Both the position numbers and the translations under genes were made by a program. The notes beneath the pieces are model-generated. The model saw nothing but the letters and a program-made list of their open reading frames with translations. It ran no database searches and had not been told where the DNA came from. A stretch of 64,000 nt of DNA from an uncultured Hyphomicrobiales bacterium (lineage in GTDB: Bacteria > Pseudomonadota > Alphaproteobacteria > Rhizobiales > Beijerinckiaceae): positions 1 to 64,000 of the forward strand of contig CAINED010000029.1 in the NCBI GenBank assembly GCA_903847605.1. The letters are read 5' to 3'. This document shows, one piece after another, positions 26,179-34,088 of the stretch; position 1 is the first letter of the stretch, and each line of letters opens with the position of its first letter.

Positions 26179-27432
26179 TCAGATCGACAGTGTGGGATAG
26201 CGCTCGCGCAGCCAGCCACCGATACATTTACCGACATCGTCTCTAACGGGTTTTTCGCCCGCGGTCACAGCGAGGCCGTGATGGTTGCCCCGGAAAGCGG
26301 CAACCTCTTTGTCCGATGCGGAAATCAGCGCCATGGTGCGTTCGATATCGGAAGGAAAGACAGCCGCGTCGCCGGTATAATTGATGACAAGCGCGGGCTG
26401 TTCTATGGCGGCGGCCGTGAGTTCCAGCGCCGCGCGCGAAGAAATGCCGGACCATGTCGAGAGCCAGCTTTCCGGCGTGCAGAGCCGCGCAAAACCGACC
26501 GAACCATAGTTTGAAGCATAGGGATCGTTGCCCCAGAGCGAACCGTATTTGCGATCCGATGGTTCGATGGACAAATCCCAGCAGCGCAAATCCGCATCGG
26601 TGCGCCAGATCTCCATGATCTGCTGAAATGAACCGCGAACGCGATCCTGCTGGTTGCCGCTGTCCGCGCCTCGCTTGCGCGCCGCCATGCGCTCGGCGAT
26701 CAGGTCCTTGGCAATTCTGTCGAGGCGTTCGACGCGCGCGCGCTGTCCCTCGCGGAAACGGGCGATGAAGTCCACGGAATATTTCGAGGGCTGCGGCGGT
26801 TCGTTGAATCCGTTGGCGGGATTCATGAAGTCGAGCGCGGGATCGCTCTTCAGCGGATCGCCTTCATCGGCTACAGCGGGATCAATACAGTTTTGCAGCA
26901 GTTTGCCCTGGCCGGGGTGAGGGGAAACCAGAATAATGCCGTCGGCTGCGGGCATGTCGGCCTTGGCAAGGGCGGTCGGCCGTCCGCCCGGGGTGCGCGC
27001 GAGACGTTTGTCTGGCGCGAGCAAGGATTGCTGATTGTAGAAGCAATAGAGGCCTGCGCCGCCGGAATTGCCGAGCAGTACAATTTTTTCAAATCCTGCT
27101 TCGCGCAGAAACACCATGGCGGCGGCGACATCGAGAATGACGGATTCGTGTTCGAGGCGCAGATCGTTGCCGACGCTGCGCGAGGCTTGCGTCCATGCCG
27201 CGCATCCCGCCGCGAGAATATGCGGAATGAGATAATGCGTCGCGAGGAATTCGCGCGGGTGCATGATGCAGACGACGGTCTTCTCGCCGCCACGCGCGAA
27301 CAGGAATCCGTTGGTCGCGGCGTTGTCGACCGTGCGCAGCGGCTTGACGATGGTCTTGCAATCGTCGGGCAGCGCCTCGGATGTCCAGGCCGCATTGCGG
27401 AAACCGGCTGTCGGAGCGGCTTTTTCTGTCAT
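26179..27432 (-). CDS. Alpha/beta hydrolase
   Basis: The 417-residue protein has an alpha/beta-hydrolase core with the nucleophile elbow GNSGGAG (G-x-S-x-G) in IVLLGNSGGAGLYCFYNQ and a C-terminal HHGLAV that would supply the histidine. A large insertion (about residues 150-280) probably forms a lid. There is no signal peptide, so it acts in the cytoplasm. The ATG at 27432 starts MTEKAAP. It lies 17 bases after the FAD hydroxylase stop in the minus-strand operon, so it likely hydrolyses a product of the ring-opening step or an ester or amide form of the substrate. Assigning a precise reaction is not possible. Confidence 0.78.
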   Translation of the reverse strand: MTEKAAPTAGFRNAAWTSEALPDDCKTIVKPLRTVDNAATNGFLFARGGEKTVVCIMHPREFLATHYLIPHILAAGCAAWTQASRSVGNDLRLEHESVILDVAAAMVFLREAGFEKIVLLGNSGGAGLYCFYNQQSLLAPDKRLARTPGGRPTALAKADMPAADGIILVSPHPGQGKLLQNCIDPAVADEGDPLKSDPALDFMNPANGFNEPPQPSKYSVDFIARFREGQRARVERLDRIAKDLIAERMAARKRGADSGNQQDRVRGSFQQIMEIWRTDADLRCWDLSIEPSDRKYGSLWGNDPYASNYGSVGFARLCTPESWLSTWSGISSRAALELTAAAIEQPALVINYTGDAAVFPSDIERTMALISASDKEVAAFRGNHHGLAVTAGEKPVRDDVGKCIGGWLRERYPTLSI

Positions 27433-27449
27433 GGCTGGACCTGTAAAAT

Positions 27450-28577
27450 TCAGTCTGCGTGAGCGCGATATTGCGCCATGAATTGCGGACACTCGCGCTC
27501 GAGACGTTCGGGCGTCATGATGCCCGTGCGCATCATGTAATCCCATGCGAAATCGAGCGGATGCATCTGCATTTTCGATCTCATGTCTTCATACCAGGCG
27601 ATGCTGCGTTCTGCCGCGCGATTGAGCTTGTCCCGGACGGGTTCGCGTTCGCGCTGGTAGCGCGCGAAGGCCGCTGAGATGTCGGTCCCTTCGGCTTCCA
27701 AAGCGCGCCACAGGGCAATGGAGTCCTCGATGGCGAGGCGCGTACCCGAACCGATGGACGGATGGGCCGTGCGCAAGGCGTCGCCGATCAGCACGATATT
27801 CTCATGATGCCACCTGCTGTTCTTGATGATGCGATAGTGACGCCAAAGCGAGCGATTGTCGACGAGCGGCAGTCCGCCGAGCGGTTCGGCGAAAATCACT
27901 TCCGACGACTTGCGCCGCTCGTCATCGTTCATGGCGCCGAAGCCCGAGGAGCGCCATGTCGCAGCATCCATCTCCGCCACGAAAGTGCTCATGTCAGGCG
28001 TATAACGATAGTGATGGCCGCAAAAAGCGCCGCCATTATTTTCGATGAACGTCAGCGTATGCGCGGGGTAGGGGCGTTTCACGCCATACCATGCGAAGTA
28101 GTTTTTAAGGTCGACAATCTCGGTTCCAAACGCTTGCGGAAAGGCATCGCGTACGATCGAGTTCGCGCCATCTGCGCCGACGAAGACATCGCATTCGCGC
28201 GCCAATGATGGATCGCCGACACGCTGGCGATAGTCGATCTTCACGCCGATTGACGCGCAGAGCTTCTGTAATTGCTCCAGCAGAACGAGGCGGCTGATGG
28301 CGGAATAGGAACTGCCGTCGATGACGATGCGCTGGCCGTTCAGCACAATATGTTGGTCCGACCACGTCTGCATATGCTTGAGAAGATGTTCGACGATGGC
28401 GGGATCCGCGTCGGACAGAAAGCTCAGCGCGCGGCCCGACAATACGACGCCGAAGCCGAAGGTGTCGTCGGGGGCGTTCTGCTCGATAACGGTGATGTCG
28501 CGGGACGGCTGCGACTTCTTCATCAGATAAGCGAAGTAAAGTCCTGCGGGGCCTGCGCCCGATATGACGATGCGCAT
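27450..28577 (-). CDS. FAD-dependent aromatic hydroxylase, salicylyl-CoA 5-hydroxylase N-domain type
   Basis: The protein (375 residues) starts with the FAD fingerprint ISGAGPAGLYFAYLMKK and TVIEQNAPDDTFGFGVVLS, which is very like the N-terminal half of bifunctional salicylyl-CoA 5-hydroxylases. VGADGANSIVRDA and IVLIGDALRTAHPSIGSG supply the other flavin motifs. Here the domain stands alone, without the OYE-like C-terminal domain of those fusions. It would hydroxylate an aromatic acid or its CoA ester with NAD(P)H and O2. Its stop lies 17 bases before the hydrolase ATG, and its ATG 15 bases after the TetR gene, all on one minus-strand transcript. Confidence 0.87.
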   Translation of the reverse strand: MRIVISGAGPAGLYFAYLMKKSQPSRDITVIEQNAPDDTFGFGVVLSGRALSFLSDADPAIVEHLLKHMQTWSDQHIVLNGQRIVIDGSSYSAISRLVLLEQLQKLCASIGVKIDYRQRVGDPSLARECDVFVGADGANSIVRDAFPQAFGTEIVDLKNYFAWYGVKRPYPAHTLTFIENNGGAFCGHHYRYTPDMSTFVAEMDAATWRSSGFGAMNDDERRKSSEVIFAEPLGGLPLVDNRSLWRHYRIIKNSRWHHENIVLIGDALRTAHPSIGSGTRLAIEDSIALWRALEAEGTDISAAFARYQREREPVRDKLNRAAERSIAWYEDMRSKMQMHPLDFAWDYMMRTGIMTPERLERECPQFMAQYRAHAD

Positions 28578-28592
28578 GAGTTTCTCCCGAAG

Positions 28593-29321
28593 TCAGGCGC
28601 GCTGGCCGCGCGGCTTGCTACTGGTTTTGCCGGAAATGGCCTGTTCGAGATGGGCGATGTCGTCGCGAACGATCGCAAGCCACGCCTGCGGATCGATTGC
28701 TTCGCCTGCAACGCCGCGCGCCGGACGTTCGACCATGGCGACACATAATTCCGCGATTTTGTCCGCCGCCTGTTCCTCGCCGATGCGTCCTTCGGGGCGA
28801 AACCATTCGATGGTCCAGTTGCACATGCCGAAGATGCAGAGCGCCGTGAAGGCCGGATCGATCGCGCGGAAGCAACCTGTTTCGACGCCGTTGCGGAGAA
28901 TGCCGGCGACGCGGTCGAGCAGGTCGCGCTTGCCCGTGCGCTGGAGATCGCGGATATGCGCGGGCAGATTGCGTTCCTCGCGCAGCAGCACGGCGAAAAG
29001 TTCGGGGCGGTGCAGGATGGCGAGCGCATGGGCGCGCACGACATCCTTCAGCACGTTGCGCGGATCGCTGCCTGCGGATGCCGATGCGATACGTTCGGTC
29101 TCGCGCGCCGAATGCAGCGTCACTTCCTCGACAAGCGCTGCGAGAATCTGATGCTTGTTCTCGAAGTGATGATAGAGCGCGGGGCGGCTGAGGCCCACCG
29201 CGGTCGCAATGTCCTGCATGCTCGTGTCGGCAAAGCCGCGTTCGCGAAAAAGCTTCGCAGCGCCGGCGACAATGGGTTCCCGCACGCCGATGCGGACCTG
29301 GGTGCGGCCTTGTTTCGACAT
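28593..29321 (-). CDS. TetR-family transcriptional regulator
   Basis: The first 60 residues form a typical TetR DNA-binding domain: IVAGAAKLFRERGFADTSM, DIATAVGLSRPALYHHFENK and HQILAALVEE. The remaining 180 residues are helical, including the effector-binding and dimerisation region. It lies inside the operon it probably controls, between the 90-residue protein and the FAD hydroxylase. The only long leader in the operon is upstream of the VOC gene, where a repeated palindrome at 30265-30297 is a good operator candidate. The ligand is probably an aromatic acid or its CoA ester. Confidence 0.9.
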   Translation of the reverse strand: MSKQGRTQVRIGVREPIVAGAAKLFRERGFADTSMQDIATAVGLSRPALYHHFENKHQILAALVEEVTLHSARETERIASASAGSDPRNVLKDVVRAHALAILHRPELFAVLLREERNLPAHIRDLQRTGKRDLLDRVAGILRNGVETGCFRAIDPAFTALCIFGMCNWTIEWFRPEGRIGEEQAADKIAELCVAMVERPARGVAGEAIDPQAWLAIVRDDIAHLEQAISGKTSSKPRGQRA

Positions 29322-29332
29322 ATCGTTCCCCG

Positions 29333-29605
29333 TCAGGCGTGCGGAAGGATCGGCTCGTTTGTGGCGACGAGGGTCAGTCGCAGCGAATCGAAACGCGCAA
29401 TCTTGCCGTCGAGACCTGCGGTGAGGCAGCCATACCAGACGGCTTCCGTCAGACCGGTATCTGCGCGCTCGATATCGAGACGATCCTCAAAGGCGATGAA
29501 CCTGTAGCAACCGATCTTCTTTTCTTCGCGCGCTTTGCCGGTGCGCAATGCGGCGGCCGCGAGCGGCGCGAATTCCGGCACGTCGAGGAGATAGAAGCCG
29601 CTCAT
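29333..29605 (-). CDS. Small conserved-looking protein of unknown function (90 residues)
   Basis: A 90-residue frame starts with ATG overlapping the stop of the VOC gene (ATGA) and ends 12 bases before the TetR gene, so it is translationally embedded in the operon and likely real. The sequence has no transmembrane segment, no cysteine motif beyond isolated residues, and begins MSGFYLLDVPEFAPL. It could be a partner subunit of the VOC enzyme. I do not recognise the family. Confidence 0.6.
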   Translation of the reverse strand: MSGFYLLDVPEFAPLAAAALRTGKAREEKKIGCYRFIAFEDRLDIERADTGLTEAVWYGCLTAGLDGKIARFDSLRLTLVATNEPILPHA

Positions 29606-30225
29606 GATGCTTCACTCTCGGCCAGCGCATCGCGATATTTTTCGACATAGCGCGCCTTGGTGCGCCAGAGTTGTTCGATATCGGTCCAGTGGCCGGTGGC
29701 GTCGAGTTCGAGCGCCGCGTCGATAGTAAGTTCGGCATCCGTCGCATCGGGCCGTTCGACATCGCGCAGGCGGCGCGAGATCTCGATGGGATAAAAGTTC
29801 GGATCGCGGAAGTAGATCGATTCGAGAATCTCGTGCCGCACCGACTGGCTCACGGTCACGCCCTGCATTTCCAGGCGCTTCTGCCATGCCAGTAGTTCTT
29901 CTTCCGTATCGACGCTCCAGGCGGTGTGGTTCGCCATCGCCATGTAACCGCGGGGCACCACGAGTTCGGGCGGCTGCTTCGTGCCGACGTAATAGAAGAA
30001 GGCGATCAGCGCGCCTTTGCCGGCGTCAAAAAAGAAGTGGATGAAGTCGGCATGCTGCTCCTTCTCGCGGCCCCAGCCTTTGGCGGTGATCGCGTGGACC
30101 AGCGGCAGGCCGAGAATGTCGCGATAGAAGTGCACGGTTTCGCGCAGCTTCCACGTGGGCCGCGCGGTGTGATCGACGCCGTGCAGCACGGGCGCCGGAA
30201 GCGTAGCGGCAGGACTCGCGGGCAT
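29602..30225 (-). CDS. VOC-superfamily metalloenzyme, type I extradiol dioxygenase-like
   Basis: The 207-residue protein has the vicinal-oxygen-chelate fold. A metal triad of the type I extradiol kind is visible: His19 (HGVDHTARP), His100 (AMANHTAWS) and Glu148 (DPNFYPIEIS). LRETVHFYRDILGLPLV is the classic VOC helix-strand. The last 50 residues form a helical tail. It could be a ring-cleaving dioxygenase, but isomerases and lyases share this triad. It is the first gene of the minus-strand operon; its stop overlaps the following small gene. The upstream region holds the likely TetR-controlled promoter. Confidence 0.8.
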   Translation of the reverse strand: MPASPAATLPAPVLHGVDHTARPTWKLRETVHFYRDILGLPLVHAITAKGWGREKEQHADFIHFFFDAGKGALIAFFYYVGTKQPPELVVPRGYMAMANHTAWSVDTEEELLAWQKRLEMQGVTVSQSVRHEILESIYFRDPNFYPIEISRRLRDVERPDATDAELTIDAALELDATGHWTDIEQLWRTKARYVEKYRDALAESEAS

Positions 30226-30264
30226 GGCGGGCTCCCCTTGCAGCGAGGTTTCTCACTCGCCTTT

Positions 30265-30297
30265 ACATAAATGTCAGAATATCAACATTCATGACAG
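30265..30297. promoter_or_regulatory. Candidate TetR operator: two palindromic sites 20 bases apart
   Basis: ACATAAATGTCAG (30265-30277) and ACATTCATGACAG (30285-30297) are direct repeats with a 20-base period, two helical turns. The first contains a perfect ACAT-ATGT palindrome, the second a CAT-ATG one. They lie 40-72 bases upstream of the VOC gene, the head of the operon encoding a TetR regulator, and just after the tusA stop. Confidence 0.5.
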
Positions 30298-30303
30298 AGT
30301 CAA

Positions 30304-30534
30304 TCAGGATGGGGATTTTTCGATCCTGAAGACGAAGCGTGTGCCGTCACGCTCCTGCTCCAGCAGTCGGTCGCCAGTTTCACGCAGAAGATTGGGTATA
30401 TCGATCGACGACATGGGGTCGGTGGCGATCACCTCGAGCCGATCTCCCGGCTGCATATCCCGCAACGCTCTTTGCGTGCGCAGCACGGGCAAAGGGCATT
30501 TGAGGCCCGAGAGATCGAGGATCGTCGTTTTCAT
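30304..30534 (-). CDS. TusA-family sulfur-transfer protein
   Basis: This 76-residue protein is a full-length TusA-like domain. The signature LDLSGLKCPLPVLRTQRAL contains the CPxP motif with the sulfur-carrying cysteine C13. It moves persulfide sulfur between proteins, for example for tRNA thiolation, molybdenum enzymes or sulfur oxidation. Here it lies near molybdenum-cofactor and formate dehydrogenase genes, so delivering sulfur to that enzyme is attractive but unproven. It is divergent from the WD40-cytochrome gene and points toward the catabolic operon; it may share the 100-base region with the former. Confidence 0.88.
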   Translation of the reverse strand: MKTTILDLSGLKCPLPVLRTQRALRDMQPGDRLEVIATDPMSSIDIPNLLRETGDRLLEQERDGTRFVFRIEKSPS

Positions 30535-30645
30535 GCGCCTTGCGGGTTGAGAACGGGATTGCGAAAACCAATTTCGTGAGAGCGTTCACTGTGCGCCCGC
30601 ACGGCTTTCGTCAAGTTTCGTCACGCCCTTCGCCCGGAGATTTGC

Positions 30646-31935
30646 GTGCTGCACGTTTTGAAACTCGTTTTGCTTCCCATTTTGATCTGGTCATCATGCG
30701 CGTTCGCGCAGGGCGATCTGCGCGGCCATGGCGGCCCAGTGCGCGCGCTGTCGATCACGCCGGATGGCAAGTTCGCGTTGAGCGGGAGTTTCGATCAGTC
30801 GGCCATCCTGTGGTCGCTCGATACGGGCCGGGCGCTGCGCATCCTGCGCGCGCACGAGGGCTCGGTGAATGCCGTACTCGCGTTACCGGACAAACTTTTC
30901 ACGGGCGGCGAAGACGGGCGCGTTTTGCTGTGGAATTTCGGGAGCGATGCTCCGTCCGTCAGTACGAAGCTGCATGACGCGCCCGTGTCCTCGCTGGCCA
31001 TGTCGCGCGATGGCGGCTTGTTCGCCAGCGCGGGCTGGGATGGTCTCGTGCAGGTGTGGATGCAGCCTTTTGCGGATAATGCGCGGCGTTTTACGGGGCA
31101 CAGCGGCATCGTCAACGCCGTCGCATTTTTGCCGGACGGCATGTCCGTCGTCAGCGGCGGCTACGATGCGACCGTGCGCATCTGGCCGCTGAACGGCGGC
31201 ACGCCCGTCGTGGTCACGCTGCCTTCGCCGGTGAGCAGTCTGGTCGTTGCGAGGGACGGCATGATCGCAGCGGGCTGCGCGGATGGTTCGGTTGTTCTGC
31301 TTGCAGGCGACGGAAATATTCTGGCGACAATTGCCGCGACGGAAACGCCGGTCACATCGTTGGCCGCCAGCCCGGATGGGTCGATGCTTGCGGCCGGAAG
31401 CCCGCGCGGCGCTGTATCCGTCATCGACACAAATGCGCGGCGCGTCCGCTTTACGCTGAACGGTCCGGGCCTGCCGGTCTGGTCGCTCGCCTTCACACCG
31501 GATGGGCGGCATATCCTCTCCGGCGGCGCGGACCGCATCGTGCGGCGTTGGGATGCGCGCAGCGGCGAGCATATCGGCGCGATTTCCGATGCCGGCGCGG
31601 ACGACGAATTGGGCGCGCTGAAGGACATGCGTGGCGCGGAAGTCTTCAAAGCCTGCGCCGTCTGCCATACCCTGCGGCCGGACGGGGCAGGGCGCGCCGG
31701 ACCGACGCTTTACAGTCTCTTCGGACGCAAGGCCGGCAGCGTGCCCGGCTATGCCTATTCCGACGCCTTCCGAAAACTCGATCTGATCTGGACGGAGGAG
31801 ACCGTGTCGCGCCTCTTCGAGATCGGTCCGCAGGCCTATACGCCGGGCACCAAAATGCCGGAGCAGACCGTGGGGAATGCGGAGGAACGCCGCGCCCTGA
31901 TCGAATTTCTGAAAGCGGCGACTGCGCCGAAATAA
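30646..31935 (+). CDS. Exported WD40-repeat protein fused to a cytochrome c domain
   Basis: A signal peptide (VLKLVLLPILIWSSCAFA) is followed by about six to seven WD40-type repeats (units such as GHGGPVRALSITPDGKFAL and GHSGIVNAVAFLPDG), predicted to form a periplasmic beta-propeller. The last 110 residues are a class I cytochrome c with heme site CAVCH near residue 336 and a probable Met ligand in GTKMPEQ. The start is GTG at 30646. Such a fusion would combine a protein- or substrate-binding propeller with electron transfer. The neighbours (TusA, MoeA, FDH) suggest a link to periplasmic formate or sulfur-compound oxidation. Confidence 0.85.
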   Translation: MLHVLKLVLLPILIWSSCAFAQGDLRGHGGPVRALSITPDGKFALSGSFDQSAILWSLDTGRALRILRAHEGSVNAVLALPDKLFTGGEDGRVLLWNFGSDAPSVSTKLHDAPVSSLAMSRDGGLFASAGWDGLVQVWMQPFADNARRFTGHSGIVNAVAFLPDGMSVVSGGYDATVRIWPLNGGTPVVVTLPSPVSSLVVARDGMIAAGCADGSVVLLAGDGNILATIAATETPVTSLAASPDGSMLAAGSPRGAVSVIDTNARRVRFTLNGPGLPVWSLAFTPDGRHILSGGADRIVRRWDARSGEHIGAISDAGADDELGALKDMRGAEVFKACAVCHTLRPDGAGRAGPTLYSLFGRKAGSVPGYAYSDAFRKLDLIWTEETVSRLFEIGPQAYTPGTKMPEQTVGNAEERRALIEFLKAATAPK

Positions 31936-31959
31936 TTGCGGGCATTTGATCCGCATCCG

Positions 31960-31983
31960 CTCCAGCGTATTTGTCCGCTGGAG
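31960..31983. terminator. Hairpin after the WD40-cytochrome gene
   Basis: Perfect eight-base arms CTCCAGCG and CGCTGGAG enclose an eight-base loop, 24 bases after the stop codon. There is no strong T tract after it, so it may be a weak terminator or an RNA-stabilising stem. Confidence 0.4.
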
Positions 31984-32038
31984 ATTGCGTTGCGATTTAT
32001 GCTAGGGATCAGCAGGGAAATCGAGGAGTAGGGCCATT

Positions 32039-32194
32039 ATGAAAGCGTTTCTCGCCGCAGTGGTTTTCGCCGTGATCGTGGCTGCCGCCGCGCCGTTCCT
32101 GCTGCCGGGAATGCAGAAGGATTCGTCCTCCGCCTTCACGACGGCGGGCGTGCGTCTCGACGATCCCGGCTCCAACCTGATCGGCAAGAACTGA
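32039..32194 (+). CDS. Small secreted or membrane-anchored protein (51 residues)
   Basis: A 51-codon frame starts with ATG at 32039, preceded by a GGAG-containing ribosome-binding site (GAGGAGTAGGGCC), and ends at 32194, directly against the stop of moeA on the other strand. The N-terminal half is hydrophobic (AFLAAVVFAVIVAAAA) and can serve as a signal anchor. The tail contains VRLDDPGSNLIGK. Codon choice and composition match the region. It is too short for automatic calling at common cut-offs. The function is unknown; a link to the FDH or cytochrome system is only positional. Confidence 0.6.
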   Translation: MKAFLAAVVFAVIVAAAAPFLLPGMQKDSSSAFTTAGVRLDDPGSNLIGKN

Positions 32195-33451
32195 TCAAAA
32201 CAGGCAGGCGTAGGGCAGGAAACCGACGCTTGCACCGGGTTCGATGCGCGTGATGTCTTCGCGCAGTTCGACAAGCCCATCCGTCTCCACGAGCGATGAC
32301 AGCAGACCCGCGCCCTCGCGTGGGAAGCGCACGGCTTCGATGACGCCATCGCCGGCGCGGCGCAAAGTGGCGCGCGCATATTCGCGGCGGCCTTCTTTCT
32401 TTTTATAGTTGAAAGCGGCGCGTACCGGCAGCGGTGTCACAGGGGCAGGCGCCGATCCCATCAGCGCCAGTACGGCGGGCCGGACGACATAGACCTGCGT
32501 AATGAAACTCGCGGCGGGGTTTCCTGGAAGGCCGATAAACGGCGTGCCGTCGATGACGCCCATCGCAACGGGGCGGCCGGGCTTGATAGCGATGCGCCAG
32601 AATGTCAGCGAACCGCAGTCCTCCAGCGCGCCTTTCACATGATCGGCTTCGCCAGTCGAGACTCCGCCTGACGTGACGATGAGATCGTGATCGCACGCAG
32701 CGCTCCTGAGCGCGGCCGCAAGCGACGCGCGCTCGTCTCTGAGGATGCCGAGATCGGCGACATCGCAGCCGAGCCGTTGCAGCATCGCCATCAGCATGAA
32801 GCGGTTGGAATCGTAGATTCGCGGCGGCTTCTGCTCCTCGCCGGGCGAGACGAGTTCGTTGCCTGTCGAAAAGACCGCGACACGCAGGCGTTTTGCGACA
32901 TCGAGAGCGGTCTTGCCGAGCGCTGCCGCGAGCGCGACATGCTGCGGGGCTAGTCGCGCGCCAGCGGGAATGGCGATGCTGCCTTTCTCGATATCTTCGC
33001 CGGCGGGGCGAACATTTGCGCCGATCTTCAAACCGGACGGAAGTTCGACAAGGCCCTCCGCGCCGACGACGACATCCTCCTGCATGAAGACGGTGTCGTA
33101 ACCTTCAGGCATTTGCGCGCCGGTGAAGATGCGGATAGCCGTTGCATCGCTCGGCGCAATGGCGGCATCCGCGCCCGCTTCGATACGACCGGACACGCCA
33201 AGTCGCGTCACATCATGCGCGTGCAATTGCGCATGCCTGACCGCGTATCCATCGACGGCGGAATTGGTGAATGGCGGCAGAGCGATCGGCGCGACGAGAT
33301 CGCGCGCGAGAATGCGCCCGTCCGCCTGCATGATTGGAACGCTTTCGCTTGCGCCGATCGGCGTGATGCGGCTTGCGATCAGCGCGAGAGCTTCGTCGAC
33401 GGACATCATGCGTCCGCCGAAGGCAAAGCAATCGTCGCTCAGTTGCGCCAT
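32195..33451 (-). CDS. moeA: Molybdopterin molybdotransferase MoeA
   Basis: The 418-residue protein is MoeA, which inserts molybdate into adenylylated molybdopterin, an essential step of Mo cofactor formation. Conserved segments are SVDEALALIASRI, LPPFTNSAVDGYAV, IFTGAQMPEGYDTV, TSGGVSTGEADHVK and GLPGNPAASF; the last two belong to the MogA-like nucleotide-binding domain. Length is normal for the family. It lies 10 bases after mobB on the minus strand and forms a cofactor operon separated from the FDH genes by a terminator. Its end abuts the small gene on the other strand. Confidence 0.95.
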   Translation of the reverse strand: MAQLSDDCFAFGGRMMSVDEALALIASRITPIGASESVPIMQADGRILARDLVAPIALPPFTNSAVDGYAVRHAQLHAHDVTRLGVSGRIEAGADAAIAPSDATAIRIFTGAQMPEGYDTVFMQEDVVVGAEGLVELPSGLKIGANVRPAGEDIEKGSIAIPAGARLAPQHVALAAALGKTALDVAKRLRVAVFSTGNELVSPGEEQKPPRIYDSNRFMLMAMLQRLGCDVADLGILRDERASLAAALRSAACDHDLIVTSGGVSTGEADHVKGALEDCGSLTFWRIAIKPGRPVAMGVIDGTPFIGLPGNPAASFITQVYVVRPAVLALMGSAPAPVTPLPVRAAFNYKKKEGRREYARATLRRAGDGVIEAVRFPREGAGLLSSLVETDGLVELREDITRIEPGASVGFLPYACLF

Positions 33452-33461
33452 GAAAGCCTCG

Positions 33462-33995
33462 TCAAACCGAGCCTGCGGGCATCATTCCAAAAAGCGAGCC
33501 CGCATCGACGGCATATTCAAGCATGAGATCTGCAACCGCTTCGGCATCGTCGAGTCTGACGACCGGCAGGCGCGTCCCCACGACATCGACATCGCTGGCG
33601 ATCGCGACCACATCGCGATCGCCCGCATGGATGAAGGGTTTGCCGTTGGCGCTGCGGTGAATCTCGATCTTCGGATGCGCGCCGGTCTTGAAACCTTCGA
33701 CGATAACGAGATCGACATTGCTCAATTTGCCCAGAAGTTCGGTGAGGCTCCATTCGGCCTCGTCGCGCAATTCGTGCATCAGAGCCCAGCGATTGGCGGA
33801 TGCGACCAAAACCTCCTGCGCGCCGGCAACACGGTGTTCGTAAGAATCCTTGCCGGGCGTGTCGATGTCGAATTTGTGGTGCGCGTGCTTGATCGTGGAG
33901 ACGCTGACGCCGCGCGCAGTCAGCGCGGGGATCACGCGCTTGAGCAGCGTGGTTTTTCCCGCGCCGCTCCATCCGGCAAGACCGATCACTCGCAT
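33462..33995 (-). CDS. mobB: Molybdopterin-guanine dinucleotide biosynthesis adaptor MobB
   Basis: A P-loop GTPase of 177 residues: GWSGAGKTTLLKRVI at the start is the Walker A sequence, followed by TIKHAHHKFDIDTPGKDS and DLVIVEGFKTGAHPKIE, hallmarks of MobB. It assists MobA in forming the bis-MGD cofactor required by the formate dehydrogenase upstream. The frame is open from 34031, but the ATG at 33995 gives the usual MRVIGLAG start. The moeA gene follows after ten bases. Both cofactor genes follow the structural FDH genes on the same strand. Confidence 0.93.
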   Translation of the reverse strand: MRVIGLAGWSGAGKTTLLKRVIPALTARGVSVSTIKHAHHKFDIDTPGKDSYEHRVAGAQEVLVASANRWALMHELRDEAEWSLTELLGKLSNVDLVIVEGFKTGAHPKIEIHRSANGKPFIHAGDRDVVAIASDVDVVGTRLPVVRLDDAEAVADLMLEYAVDAGSLFGMMPAGSV

Positions 33996-34030
33996 GCGCT
34001 GCTTCCGCTCTATCCCCGCGGGACAGTCCA

Positions 34031-34063
34031 AATGAAATTGCCCGGCCTAGATAAGCCGGGCAA
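34031..34063 (-). terminator. Rho-independent terminator after the FDH gamma gene
   Basis: On the minus strand a perfect nine-base stem (34038-34046 paired with 34055-34063, arms TTGCCCGGC/GCCGGGCAA) with an eight-base loop is followed by TTTCATT. It lies 26 bases after the gamma subunit stop and 36 bases before the mobB start. It would end the FDH transcript or attenuate read-through into mobB-moeA. Confidence 0.7.
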
Positions 34064-34088
34064 CCGATTTGTCCAACCCTGAACGAAG

